Assembly (NCBI RefSeq): GCF_007994225.1
Contig: NZ_VLLL01000005.1
Coordinates: 624,359 to 688,358, forward strand
Direction of reading: 5' to 3'
Length of the DNA: 64,000 nt
Source of the DNA: Stackebrandtia albiflava
GTDB taxonomy: Bacteria > Actinomycetota > Actinomycetes > Mycobacteriales > Micromonosporaceae
In this document: positions 7,864 to 15,445 of the stretch, piece by piece
Layout of the letters: each line of letters begins with the position of its first letter
How positions within the stretch are numbered: position 1 is the stretch's first letter
Notes under the pieces: model-generated
Database searches by the model: none
The model's input: the letters and a program-made list of their open reading frames with translations, nothing else
Told to the model about the DNA's origin: nothing
Position numbers and translations under genes: made by a program

Positions 7864-9012
7864 TCACAACGACCGGCGGACGGCGGCCTCCGCGAGTTCG
7901 GCCAGGACCACTGCCGCCTCGTCTTCGATCAGGTCCTTGCCGGACCGCAGTGCGGCGGCCGACTGCTCGGCCAACCGGTCGATGCGCTGCTCGGTGACCG
8001 CCAACGCGCCGGTCTCGGTGATCAGCGACCGTAGCGCCTCGATACCGCCGTCGGTGAGTTCGGCGTCGCCGAGGGATCCGTCGAGCAGCGCCCGGCCGGC
8101 CCGGTTGGCCGCCTGGTAGGCGTGCGCGACCAGGAAGGTGTGTTTGCCCTCCCGCAGGTCGTCACCGGCGGGCTTGCCGGTCTGAGCCGGGTCGCCGAAC
8201 ACGCCCAGCACGTCGTCGCGCAACTGGAACGCCTCGCCCAGTGGCAGGCCGTAGGCGGAGTACGTCCTGCGCACACGCGGGTCGTCACCGGCGAGGGCGG
8301 CTCCCATCAACAGGGGCCGTTCCACCGTGTACTTGGCGGACTTGTACCTGGCGACCTTCTGCGCGCGGTCGATCGTGTTGTCGCGCTGCGCCTGGGTGAG
8401 TACGTCCAGATACTGGCCGGCGCTGACCTCGGTGCGCATGGCGTCGAAGTCGTTCCGGGCGGCCGCAAGAGCGGGCCACGGCATGCCCGCTCCGGTGAAC
8501 ATCTCGTCCGACCAGGTCATGCAGAGATCACCCAACAGGATCGCCGCGCACATCCCGAAACCGTCACCGTCGCCGGACCACCCCGCCGACGCGTGTGCCG
8601 ACGCGAAACGACGGTGCACCGACGGTCCACCCCGCCGGGTGTCGGAATCGTCCATCAGGTCGTCGTGCATGAGTGCCGACGCCTGAAGCAGTTCCAGTGA
8701 CGCCACGCACGCCACCACCTCGTCCCCGTCCGTGCCGCCCGCGCCCCGGTAGCCCCAGTAGGCGAAGGCGGGCCGGATGCGCTTGCCGCCACCCAGCACG
8801 AACGCCTCGGCGGTGTCCGCGACCGCGGTCAACTCGCCGTCGATCCCGGTCAACCGGTCACGTTGGCGTCGTAGGAATCGAGTGAGGGCGTCTTCCACAC
8901 GGGCACCCAGGTCCGCGTGATCGATCGGGGATCGCACACGCCGAAGGTACGCGGTCGGCCGCTCGTCCCACCTGCTGGGTTCGGGCAACGTGAGCGGGTC
9001 GACGGCGGACAC
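7864..9012 (-). CDS. Polyprenyl (geranylgeranyl-type) diphosphate synthase
   Basis: All-alpha trans-prenyltransferase of 382 residues that extends allylic diphosphates with isopentenyl diphosphate. GGGKRIRP at about 74-81 binds the homoallylic substrate. The first aspartate-rich motif is [13 protein letters not shown] at 116-128 and the second is [13 protein letters not shown]. The residues before the first motif ([11 protein letters not shown]) contain no bulky chain-length stop that I can read with certainty, so product length is open; C20 is typical. GTG 9012 lies 20 bp from divergent metF. Resembles mycobacterial idsA-type genes by neighbourhood. Confidence 0.9.
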   Translation of the reverse strand: MSAVDPLTLPEPSRWDERPTAYLRRVRSPIDHADLGARVEDALTRFLRRQRDRLTGIDGELTAVADTAEAFVLGGGKRIRPAFAYWGYRGAGGTDGDEVVACVASLELLQASALMHDDLMDDSDTRRGGPSVHRRFASAHASAGWSGDGDGFGMCAAILLGDLCMTWSDEMFTGAGMPWPALAAARNDFDAMRTEVSAGQYLDVLTQAQRDNTIDRAQKVARYKSAKYTVERPLLMGAALAGDDPRVRRTYSAYGLPLGEAFQLRDDVLGVFGDPAQTGKPAGDDLREGKHTFLVAHAYQAANRAGRALLDGSLGDAELTDGGIEALRSLITETGALAVTEQRIDRLAEQSAAALRSGKDLIEDEAAVVLAELAEAAVRRSL

Positions 9013-9032
9013 GTCCGGATAGGCTGAGGACT
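9013..9032. promoter_or_regulatory. Very short divergent promoter, prenyl synthase / metF
   Basis: Only 20 bp separate the two GTG starts. TAGGCT at 9020-9025 lies seven bases before the metF GTG, fitting a leaderless -10. There is no room for separate ribosome sites on both sides. Promoters must overlap, so the two genes may compete for polymerase. Confidence 0.45.
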
Positions 9033-9956
9033 GTGACCCTTGGTACCGAATCGACGATGCCCGGCGGAGCGCCGGCCATCATAGAGCTGCTGCGCACCGG
9101 TGAACCGGTGTTCTCCTTCGAGTTCTTCCCGCCCAAGAGCGCCAAGGCCGAGCAGGTGCTCTGGACCGCGATCCGGGAACTGGAGTCGTTGCAGCCCTCG
9201 TTCGTGTCGGTGACCTACGGTGCCGGCGGGTCCAACCGCAGCATGACGGTCGAGACCACGGACCGGATCGCCACCGAGACGACCCTGTTGCCGATGGCGC
9301 ACTGTACCGCCGTGGACCACTCGGTGTCGGAACTGCGCAATCTGATCGGTCACTTCGCCTCCGGTGGCGTCCGTAACATCCTCGCGCTGCGCGGCGATCC
9401 TCCCGGGGACCCGCAGGCCGACTGGGTCGCCCACCCCGACGGCGTGAACCACGCCTACGAGCTGGTGGAGTTGATCAAGTCATCCGGCGACTTCTGCGTC
9501 GGCGTCGCGGCGTTCCCGGAGAAGCATCCCCGCAGCCCCGACTGGGAGACCTGCACTCGTCACTTCATCGACAAGTGCCGCGCCGGGGCCGATTTCGCCA
9601 TCACGCAGTTCTTCTTCGACTGGCGGGACTGGGTGAGGCTGCGGGACGCCACCGCCGCCGCGGGCCTCGACACGCCCGTGATCCCGGGCGTCATGCCGGT
9701 CACCAGCGTCAAGCAGATCGAGACATTCGCGAAACTGTCGGGCGCGGTCTTCCCCGCCGCCCTGGCGGAACGGTTGCACGCGGTGGCCGACGATCCGGTG
9801 GCCATCCGCGCCATCGGCGTGGAGGTGGCCACCACCTTGAGTGAGAAACTGCTGGCCGAGGGCGCACCCGGCATCCACTTCATCACGCTGAACAAGTCCA
9901 CCGCCACCCGCGAGGTGTGGCGGAATCTGCGCGTACCTGCGAGAATGTCCGGTTGA
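9033..9956 (+). CDS. metF: 5,10-Methylenetetrahydrofolate reductase
   Basis: FAD-dependent reductase of 307 residues that makes 5-methyl-tetrahydrofolate for methionine synthesis. The TIM-barrel opens with [10 protein letters not shown], with the catalytic Glu of the FEFFPP motif. [10 protein letters not shown] and the [10 protein letters not shown] strand are family hallmarks, followed by the ITQFFFD flavin/substrate segment. Length is that of bacterial MetF. GTG 9033 is used because a -10-like TAGGCT is seven bases upstream; ATG 9057 is an alternative and loses only eight residues. Divergent from a prenyl synthase and followed by two hairpins. Confidence 0.94.
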   Translation: MTLGTESTMPGGAPAIIELLRTGEPVFSFEFFPPKSAKAEQVLWTAIRELESLQPSFVSVTYGAGGSNRSMTVETTDRIATETTLLPMAHCTAVDHSVSELRNLIGHFASGGVRNILALRGDPPGDPQADWVAHPDGVNHAYELVELIKSSGDFCVGVAAFPEKHPRSPDWETCTRHFIDKCRAGADFAITQFFFDWRDWVRLRDATAAAGLDTPVIPGVMPVTSVKQIETFAKLSGAVFPAALAERLHAVADDPVAIRAIGVEVATTLSEKLLAEGAPGIHFITLNKSTATREVWRNLRVPARMSG

Positions 9957-9982
9957 CCGGCCCGCCTGCTCAGGCGGCCCGG
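9957..9982 (+). terminator. Hairpin after metF
   Basis: Arms of 11 bases (9957-9967 and 9972-9982) pair with one mismatch around a four-base loop, immediately after the metF stop. There is no clear T-run, as is common in actinomycetes. Confidence 0.5.
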
Positions 9983-10010
9983 CCAACCGGTTCCGGTTCG
10001 CTCCGGTCGA

Positions 10011-10038
10011 ACGGTGGGGCGTGGCAGCGCCCCACCGT
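10011..10038. terminator. Bidirectional hairpin between convergent metF and PepSY genes
   Basis: Perfect 10-base arms, ACGGTGGGGC and GCCCCACCGT, with an eight-base loop. It lies between two convergent genes and can serve both. No T-run on either side. Confidence 0.55.
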
Positions 10039-10047
10039 CAACACCGG

Positions 10048-10773
10048 TCAGTCGTCGTCACCGTCGTCGTCGTTGTCGTCACCGTGGTCGTCATCGTCAT
10101 CGTCATCGTCGTCGTCATCCCGGTCGTCGTCGTCATCGGTGCCGTAGTCGTCGTTGACGCTGATGACGGAACCGTCGAGCGCGTTGATCTCGACGTACTT
10201 CCAGGTGCCGTCCTCGGCCGCGACCTCGACCTCCCAGACCGGGGCGTTGTCGTCGCCGTCCAGTTCCATGTCGACGACCACACCCGGCACCTTGGCCAAC
10301 GCCGTCTGGGCGGCCTGGTCCACGGTCACGGTCGCGGCCGAAGCCGTGGCCGCGTCGTCCCGGCCGTCGTCGTCGGCGTCGTCGTCACGTTCGTGGCTTC
10401 GCACCTCACCGGTGACGGCGTCGACGGTGATCTCGTGTTCGGTGTCGGGGCCGACCAGGTCGACCTCCCACTCCGGCGAGTCGTCGTCCAGCTCCACCGA
10501 GATCACCACGGCGTCGGGGGCCTCGGCGAGAGCCGTCTGCGCCGCGGTGGTCGCCGAGACCTCGGTGGCCGTCGCGGTGGTGCCGTCGTCGTCACCACCG
10601 TCGTCGTCACGGTCGTCACCGTCGTCGTCGAGCCGGGTGTCGGTGTCCGAGGTCTCGGCGGAGTCGTCACCGGAGAACGAGGCGGTGGCGACCGCCGCGC
10701 TGCCCAGGAGCAGGGCACCGGCGGTTCCCGCGATGATCCAGGTCCGCCGACTGGTGAGGAGGGACTTCTTCAT
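10048..10773 (-). CDS. Secreted PepSY-domain protein with aspartate-rich tail
   Basis: Exported protein of 241 residues. A basic start (MKKSLLTSRRTW) and hydrophobic segment (about 12-32) form a signal peptide or anchor. Two PepSY repeats follow, each ending in a YVEINALDGSVI or HEITVDAVTGEV type strand, about residues 70-120 and 145-200. The last 30 or so residues are almost all Asp, and further Asp blocks separate the domains. PepSY domains are known as modulators of proteases or sensors; here it is divergent from a two-component system. A cation or calcium role for the Asp runs is inference. AAAGGACG lies ahead of ATG 10773; the longer frame upstream is not used. Confidence 0.8.
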   Translation of the reverse strand: MKKSLLTSRRTWIIAGTAGALLLGSAAVATASFSGDDSAETSDTDTRLDDDGDDRDDDGGDDDGTTATATEVSATTAAQTALAEAPDAVVISVELDDDSPEWEVDLVGPDTEHEITVDAVTGEVRSHERDDDADDDGRDDAATASAATVTVDQAAQTALAKVPGVVVDMELDGDDNAPVWEVEVAAEDGTWKYVEINALDGSVISVNDDYGTDDDDDRDDDDDDDDDDDHGDDNDDDGDDD

Positions 10774-10834
10774 GGGTTCGTCCTTTCGATTCGGGCTGAC
10801 GGATTCACCATGCCGCACCGTTCCTGAACCCAGC

Positions 10835-10862
10835 CTTAAGTCACCTGAAGTCGGCTTCAGGT
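10835..10862. promoter_or_regulatory. Repeat cluster in the PepSY / two-component divergent promoter
   Basis: CTTAAGTCA at 10835 and CTGAAGTCG at 10845 repeat at a 10-bp step, the spacing OmpR-type regulators favour. The second overlaps a perfect dyad, ACCTGAAG and CTTCAGGT, around four bases (10843-10862). It lies about 32 bp before the regulator start. Autoregulation and control of the PepSY gene are inferred. Confidence 0.5.
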
Positions 10863-10894
10863 TGCTCGGACGAGGGTGTGTCAGTCTGGTTGAC

Positions 10895-11575
10895 ATGCGG
10901 TTGCTGATCGTGGAGGACGAGAAACGCCTGGCCAAGGTCGTGGCATCCGGTCTCACCGCCGAGGGGTACGCGGTCGACGTCGCCCACGACGGCGAGGAGG
11001 GCCTCGCCATGGCGCGTGCGGGTACGTACAGCGTGATCATCCTCGACATCATGCTGCCCAGGATGAACGGCTACCAGGTGTGCGAGGCGCTGCGCAAGGA
11101 GGGCGACGAGACGCCGGTCCTGATGCTCACGGCGATGGACGGCGAGTACGACGAGGCGGAGGGGCTCGACATCGGGGCCGACGACTACCTGACCAAGCCG
11201 TTCTCGTTCCTGGTGCTTCAGGCGAGGATCCGCGCGCTGCTGCGCCGTCGCGGTGGCGGCATGGCGCCTCCGGTGTGGCGGTTCGGCGACCTGACCGTGG
11301 ATCCCGGCACCCGCCGCTGTTCCCGTGGCGGAGTCGACATCCCGGTCACCGCCAAGGAGTTCGCGGTGCTCGCGTTCCTCGCGAGCCGGGCCGGAGAGGT
11401 GGTCTCCAAGACCGAGATCCTGGAGAACGTGTGGGATTTCGCCTACGACGGAGACGTCAACATCGTCGAGGTGTACATCAGCAACCTGCGCCGCAAGCTC
11501 GACGCGCCGTTCCGGCGATCGGCGATCACCACGCTGCGCGGTGCGGGCTACCGGTTGGCGGCCGACGGTGGCTGA
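10895..11575 (+). CDS. OmpR-family response regulator
   Basis: Cytosolic regulator of 226 residues. The receiver domain has the acidic pocket IVEDE near residues 5-9, phosphoacceptor Asp51 in VIILDIMLP, and the conserved Lys in LTKPF. The C-terminal winged helix (about 130-222) contains the TAKEFAVLAFL and VYISNLRRKLD helices typical of OmpR/PhoB. ATG 10895 starts the receiver strand directly; the longer frame upstream runs through the divergent gene and is not used. It overlaps the kinase start by eight bases, so the pair is coupled. Probable target: its own promoter and the PepSY gene. Confidence 0.92.
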   Translation: MRLLIVEDEKRLAKVVASGLTAEGYAVDVAHDGEEGLAMARAGTYSVIILDIMLPRMNGYQVCEALRKEGDETPVLMLTAMDGEYDEAEGLDIGADDYLTKPFSFLVLQARIRALLRRRGGGMAPPVWRFGDLTVDPGTRRCSRGGVDIPVTAKEFAVLAFLASRAGEVVSKTEILENVWDFAYDGDVNIVEVYISNLRRKLDAPFRRSAITTLRGAGYRLAADGG

Positions 11576-13079
11576 CCGGGGCGGGTGGCGGATCGGTTCC
11601 GTCAGGGCGCGCACCACCATGGCCGCCACCTTCGTGGTGGCGCTGGCGCTGGTCGCGGTGGGTGCGTTCGTGGTCTCGTTGCTACGCGACAACCTCTTCC
11701 ACCGTGAGGAGCTCACCGCCGAGATGAACGCCCGCAGCGTCGCCGGGCAGTTGGCGGCCGGCACGTCGACGGCTGTCCTGGAACTGCCGGTCGACGACCC
11801 GGAGGAGTTGATCCAGGTGGTCGCCGCGGACGGTGAGGTGCTCTCGGCCAGTCCGTCACTGGCCGGGCGGCCGTCGCTGCTGCCGCCGCCGGAGGACGTG
11901 GAACCGTCCCCGTCCCCCTCTCCGTCGGACACCCCGTCCACCGATGACGACGACGATGACGATGATGACGACGACGACTTCGACGACGACACCCCGCCGC
12001 CGCCCGTCGACCAGGGCAAGGTCGGCGGCGGAGTGGCGTTCGAGACCGTGACCGTCGAGGGTCTGGCGGACGAGTACCTGGTGGCGACACTCACGGCGAC
12101 CAGTCCGTCGGGGGAGCGGATGGTCGTGTACTCCGCCGCCTCGCTGGCCGCGCAGCAGGAGACCGTCGACGGGGTGGTCACCTCGATGTGGCTCGGCCTG
12201 CCCGCCGTCCTGCTGGTGGTGGCCATGGTCACCTGGCTGGTCACCGGAAGGGCACTCAGGCCCGTCGCGGCGATCCGCGCCGAACTCGCCGAGATCACCG
12301 CCGGGGACCTGTCCCGGCGGGTCCCGGTGCCGTCGGCCCGCGACGAGATCCACGATCTGGCGGTCACCACGAACGCCACGCTGGCGGCGCTGGACGCCGC
12401 GGTGTCGCAGCAGCGCCGTTTCATCGCCGACGCCTCACACGAGCTGCGTAGTCCGTTGGCTATCCTGCGGGCGCAGTTGGAGGTGGCGGCGTCACATCCG
12501 GAGCTGTTGGACCTGCCCGCCACCCTGGGCGACGTGGTGCGGTTGCAGAGTCTCGCCACCGACCTGCTGCTGTTGGCGCGGCTCGACGCCGGCGAGAAGC
12601 CGCTCGGCGGGACGATCGACCTGTCGGATCTGGTCCGGGAGGAGATCGCCCGGCGCGCGGCGACGGACAGGTTGCCGGTCCGGCTGGACGTCGCCGACGA
12701 CGTGACGGTTCCCGGGGTCCGCAACCACGTGGTCCGGCTGTTGGCGAACCTGGTGGACAACGCCCAGCACCACTCCGCCACCGCCGTGTGGGTGGGTCTG
12801 GCCGGGGAGCGCGGGTACGCCGTGCTCCGCGTCGCCGACGACGGTCCCGGTATCCCCGACTCCGACCGGGACCGGGTGTTCGACAGGTTCGTGCGGCTCG
12901 ACGAGTCCCGTAGCCGTGACGAGGGCGGCGCCGGTCTCGGATTGGCGATCGTGAAGGACGTGGTGGCCGGACACCACGGCCGGATCACGCTGGGGCGGGC
13001 GCCGCAGGGCGGTGCCGAGTTCACCGTCCGGCTCCCCACGACCCCGCCCGACACCGACCCCTCACGCCCCTCGGGTTGA
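11568..13079 (+). CDS. Sensor histidine kinase with poly-aspartate outer loop
   Basis: Membrane sensor of 503 residues. Two helices (about 18-38 and 206-226) bracket an outer domain of about 165 residues, followed by HAMP (227-280), the phospho-His291 in DASHELRSPLA, and an ATPase domain with N (NLVDNAQHH), G1 (VADDGPGIP) and G2 (GAGLGLAIV) boxes. The outer domain carries 12 consecutive Asp at 126-137, then Phe and three more Asp, flanked by Pro/Ser. Such a run could bind divalent or polycationic ligands; that is inferred. GTG 11568 overlaps the regulator stop. The neighbouring PepSY protein has similar Asp runs, so both may sense the same cue. Confidence 0.9.
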   Translation: MADRGGWRIGSVRARTTMAATFVVALALVAVGAFVVSLLRDNLFHREELTAEMNARSVAGQLAAGTSTAVLELPVDDPEELIQVVAADGEVLSASPSLAGRPSLLPPPEDVEPSPSPSPSDTPSTDDDDDDDDDDDDFDDDTPPPPVDQGKVGGGVAFETVTVEGLADEYLVATLTATSPSGERMVVYSAASLAAQQETVDGVVTSMWLGLPAVLLVVAMVTWLVTGRALRPVAAIRAELAEITAGDLSRRVPVPSARDEIHDLAVTTNATLAALDAAVSQQRRFIADASHELRSPLAILRAQLEVAASHPELLDLPATLGDVVRLQSLATDLLLLARLDAGEKPLGGTIDLSDLVREEIARRAATDRLPVRLDVADDVTVPGVRNHVVRLLANLVDNAQHHSATAVWVGLAGERGYAVLRVADDGPGIPDSDRDRVFDRFVRLDESRSRDEGGAGLGLAIVKDVVAGHHGRITLGRAPQGGAEFTVRLPTTPPDTDPSRPSG

Positions 13080-13293
13080 GCGCCCGGGGCTTGTCGGCGG
13101 TATCGCGGTGTCCGCCCTGTGACGGACACCGTGTCGACGCCTCGACGGAAAGCCCACTGTGGTGCGCCATGGACTGTCCACATCGGTCTGTCGTGTGTTG
13201 CGGAATGGTCCGCCGCTTCGTGCCGTGGGCGCCGGGAGCGGCCACCGATGGTGGACGAGGCTGGATTCACGGCGGCGGTTTTGGTAAGCATGT

Positions 13294-13905
13294 GTGGTGA
13301 GTGGACAATCCTCCGGTACCCGTACACCCGGCCGGTCGCGGAGCCGGTCGCCGGTGACTCCGACGTCGGTGACCGTGGTCGGCCTGGTCGCCGGTGTGAT
13401 CACGCCGTTCATCGCGCAGGCCGGCGGCCTCTGGCTCGTCCCGGCCGCGGTGTCGGTCGCCGTCGTCGTCGCCTGCGATCGGTGGTATCCCTCGGTCGCC
13501 CGGCGCTTCGGGGATCCCACCCGCCGTGTGCTGGTGTTCGTCCCGTTGTCGGCGAGACTGGTGGAGGTGGCGTGGCTGTACGGCTTCCATCGTCTGGGGG
13601 TGCCCACCGGTGTCCTCATCGGAGCCGGCGCGGTGACGATTCTGCACGAGTACCTTCGCGCCAGGGGGCAGATCGCGGGACTCCGGGAGGTCGCGCTCTC
13701 GACGCTGGGGGAGCGGTCCTCCCGCCTCTGGTCCGCGCTGGCCGGGTACGGCGTGGCGGCGGTGGTGTCGGTGACCGGTACCGCCATCGCCCCGGGGATG
13801 GTGACCGGTGTGGCCACCATCGCCGCGATCGCCTGGCTGCTGCTGGGCGTGCTCGGGTTGGTGCAGTTGATGATCGTCGTGTCGGCGGCGCTGCGGGGCC
13901 GGTGA
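13294..13905 (+). CDS. Multi-pass membrane protein, possibly CDP-alcohol transferase-like
   Basis: Hydrophobic protein of about 203 residues with five to six membrane helices after a basic Ser/Arg-rich start. The layout and phrases such as ACDRWYPSVARRFGDPTRR and ILHEYLRARGQIAGL recall the PgsA/CDP-alcohol phosphatidyltransferase fold. The full catalytic pattern (D-x2-DG-x2-AR-x8-G-x3-D-x3-D) is not present, so enzymatic activity is doubtful. The start is GTG 13294 or 13297; neither has a clear ribosome site. Follows the sensor kinase by about 215 bp and is probably separate. Confidence 0.6.
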   Translation: MVSGQSSGTRTPGRSRSRSPVTPTSVTVVGLVAGVITPFIAQAGGLWLVPAAVSVAVVVACDRWYPSVARRFGDPTRRVLVFVPLSARLVEVAWLYGFHRLGVPTGVLIGAGAVTILHEYLRARGQIAGLREVALSTLGERSSRLWSALAGYGVAAVVSVTGTAIAPGMVTGVATIAAIAWLLLGVLGLVQLMIVVSAALRGR

Positions 13906-13953
13906 CGGGGTTCAGGTGTCTTGCACCCCGGTGTTCTGGCACGCCGTCAGCAG

Positions 13954-14310
13954 TCACCTGCCGTCCTCTTCGGACATGACGTACAGGGGGCTGTTCGGAG
14001 CGCCCAGTTCCGCGCCCTCCGCGTCGTAGTACTGGGCGATCACCTTCACCGCGGCCACGTCCGGCCGGATGAACCGGACGTCCTCGACGCGGTAGCTGAC
14101 GGTGGTGTCGCCCATCGCTCCGGGGAGTACCCGCCGGGTGAACTCGGCGATGGCGTCGCGGCCGTACAGCCGCCTGCCGTGGGCGGTGGTCCATACCGCG
14201 TCCTCGCGGAACAGGCGGATGAACTCCTCGGGGGATTCGTTGCGCTGGCTGCGTTCCACGGCCGCGACCACCTCGGTGACGGCCTTGACGCGTTCGGTCT
14301 CGTCATGCAT
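13954..14310 (-). CDS. SnoaL-like (SgcJ/EcaC type) NTF2-fold protein
   Basis: Protein of 118 residues with the NTF2-like cone fold pattern: a helical start, then the DAVWTTAHGRRLYGRDAI segment and strands ending VIAQYYDAEG and SPLYVMSEEDGR. The SgcJ/EcaC subfamily is found with polyketide and stress genes but has no uniform reaction. No catalytic set can be assigned here. ATG 14310 has no strong ribosome site. Divergent from the SOS-regulated HEPN gene, with a 312-bp region between. Confidence 0.72.
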   Translation of the reverse strand: MHDETERVKAVTEVVAAVERSQRNESPEEFIRLFREDAVWTTAHGRRLYGRDAIAEFTRRVLPGAMGDTTVSYRVEDVRFIRPDVAAVKVIAQYYDAEGAELGAPNSPLYVMSEEDGR

Positions 14311-14458
14311 GGAAGTAAACTACACCGATTAGTTTCCTCGGTGCCTCCGTCGCGTCGTGGCGTTGCTCTCAGTTCGGGCGACGACACGCCGTGCCGGGTT
14401 CGAACGGCGTCGTGACCTGGGAATTCGTCGATCATTCGAACAAATATCCGAGATCCAC

Positions 14459-14489
14459 TTGCGGACCGCCGGGCGGCGGGGTTTACTAT
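14459..14489 (+). promoter_or_regulatory. Candidate promoter of the mutasome operon
   Basis: TTGCGG at 14459-14464 and TACTAT at 14484-14489 are separated by 19 bp. The exact LexA box begins nine bases after the -10, about over the transcription start. Assigned from pattern and position. Confidence 0.4.
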
Positions 14490-14497
14490 CGAGGTGT

Positions 14498-14512
14498 TCG
14501 AACGGACGTTCG
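14498..14512 (+). promoter_or_regulatory. LexA (SOS) box before the mutasome operon
   Basis: TCGAACGGACGTTCG contains an exact GAAC-N4-GTTC core (14500-14511), the actinobacterial LexA consensus. It lies about 110 bp before the HEPN gene and downstream of a candidate -10. The same core precedes recA. Implies induction of HEPN-imuA'-imuB-dnaE2 after DNA damage. Confidence 0.85.
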
Positions 14513-14622
14513 TAAGATCATTTGTTCGAACACCCGTGACGAGCCGTCGTCCGTCTTCCCACCGACCCCGGACGGGCGACGGCTTCGATCGGAAACCATC
14601 ACATCGCCGCAGAGGGGAAGAA

Positions 14623-15084
14623 ATGTTGGCGACCATGACCGCGGAGGCGGCTCCGCCGCTACGCCAGAGATCCTCCGAGGAGGAACTGCCGGCCATCCCG
14701 GCGCAGAGCATGCCCAACCGCTCACCGTTGGAACTGCTCATCATGGCCAGACAGGGTCTGGCCGAAGCCGCCGAGGAGGCTCGCGACGGCCAGCGTTACG
14801 CGGCCGCCCATCTCGCGGCGCTGCGCGCCGCCGCCGCGGTCCTGGCGATCCGGGCGCGCCCGGTCACCGGGCAGCGAAACCAGGTGACCAACGTGTGGGG
14901 CCTGCTGGTACGGGTGGCCCCGGAACTGCGGGAGTGGGCGGAGTTCTTCGCCGTCACCGCCCGGAAGCGCACCGTCGCTCAATCCGGTGTGCCCCAGGTG
15001 GTCACCGCCCGCGAGGCGGACGACCTGCTCAGAGACGCAGACCATTTCGTGACCGTGGTGACCGAGCTGATCGGCCTGCGATGA
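14623..15084 (+). CDS. SAV_6107-type HEPN protein
   Basis: All-helical protein of 153 residues of the SAV_6107 HEPN family, often found before actinobacterial DnaE2 genes. An N-terminal disordered stretch (1-32) is followed by helices beginning SPLELLIMARQGLAEAAEEA. An R-x4-H motif (Arg58, His63) is visible in RYAAAH; HEPN RNases use R-x4-6-H, though its place here is unusual, so nuclease activity is uncertain. GAGGGGAAG lies just ahead of ATG 14623. A SOS box lies upstream, and the mutasome genes follow after a structured 361-bp gap. Its role in damage tolerance is inferred. Confidence 0.78.
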   Translation: MLATMTAEAAPPLRQRSSEEELPAIPAQSMPNRSPLELLIMARQGLAEAAEEARDGQRYAAAHLAALRAAAAVLAIRARPVTGQRNQVTNVWGLLVRVAPELREWAEFFAVTARKRTVAQSGVPQVVTAREADDLLRDADHFVTVVTELIGLR

Positions 15085-15445
15085 CGACCCACCGGCGGTG
15101 ATCGGGCCTCCTGCCCCCTTCTCCGCCACACACCACCACGACGGCCGACGCGACGGCGCCGGTGACACCGGGTGACCTGCCGACACCCGGTGAGGCAACC
15201 GCCGGCCCGTTCGCGCCCTCGCGGTGGACGACGGCGGGAGGCGCGGTACCTGCCATTGAACCGCCCTCCCGCCGTACCGCACGGGTTCACGGGAGAAGAA
15301 CCGTCGTCCGGTGACACCGCTCGATCCTGGAACCACGACGTCGAACGGGTACCGGGCCGGTGTACGGAACGCGCCCGGCCGGCACGACCGGCCACCCGGG
15401 CCGTCCGTCCCCCGTTTCGATGAAGGGGACAGGTGAGAAGCCCGG
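15085..15445. other. 361-bp gap with stable inverted repeats before imuA'
   Basis: No convincing gene. CACCGGGTG and CACCCGGTG pair at 15166-15192 with a nine-base loop. Farther on, 11-base arms at 15231-15241 and 15265-15275 pair, and an alternative pairing GCGGTAC with GTACCGC overlaps them (15243-15280), so the structures exclude each other. No second GAAC-N4-GTTC core was seen. May act as a partial terminator, attenuator or long leader. Confidence 0.5.

Larger units (their letters stand above)
14434..14531. repeat. Inverted repeat bracketing the SOS promoter
   Basis: ATTCGAACAAAT at 14434-14445 is repeated in inverse at 14520-14531 (ATTTGTTCGAAC), eleven of twelve bases pairing. The arms sit on each side of the promoter and the SOS box. 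Each arm contains TTCGAA, part of a SOS-like half-site, so they may be extra weak LexA sites or a second regulator's operators. Confidence 0.5.

Noticed and set aside
7482-7997. 171-residue frame in the 7.3-7.9 kb gap
   Set aside because: Arg/Pro-rich without pattern, runs into the antisense of the prenyl synthase, and competes with several equal frames.
10048-10140. GTC/GAC trinucleotide run as a microsatellite-type non-coding repeat
   Set aside because: It encodes the Asp tail of the PepSY protein in frame; treated as coding low complexity, though slippage there is possible.
10841-13327. 828-residue minus-strand frame opposite the two-component genes
   Set aside because: Low-complexity Ser/Arg/Thr translation, no domain, and fully antisense to a clear response regulator and kinase; a GC-codon shadow.
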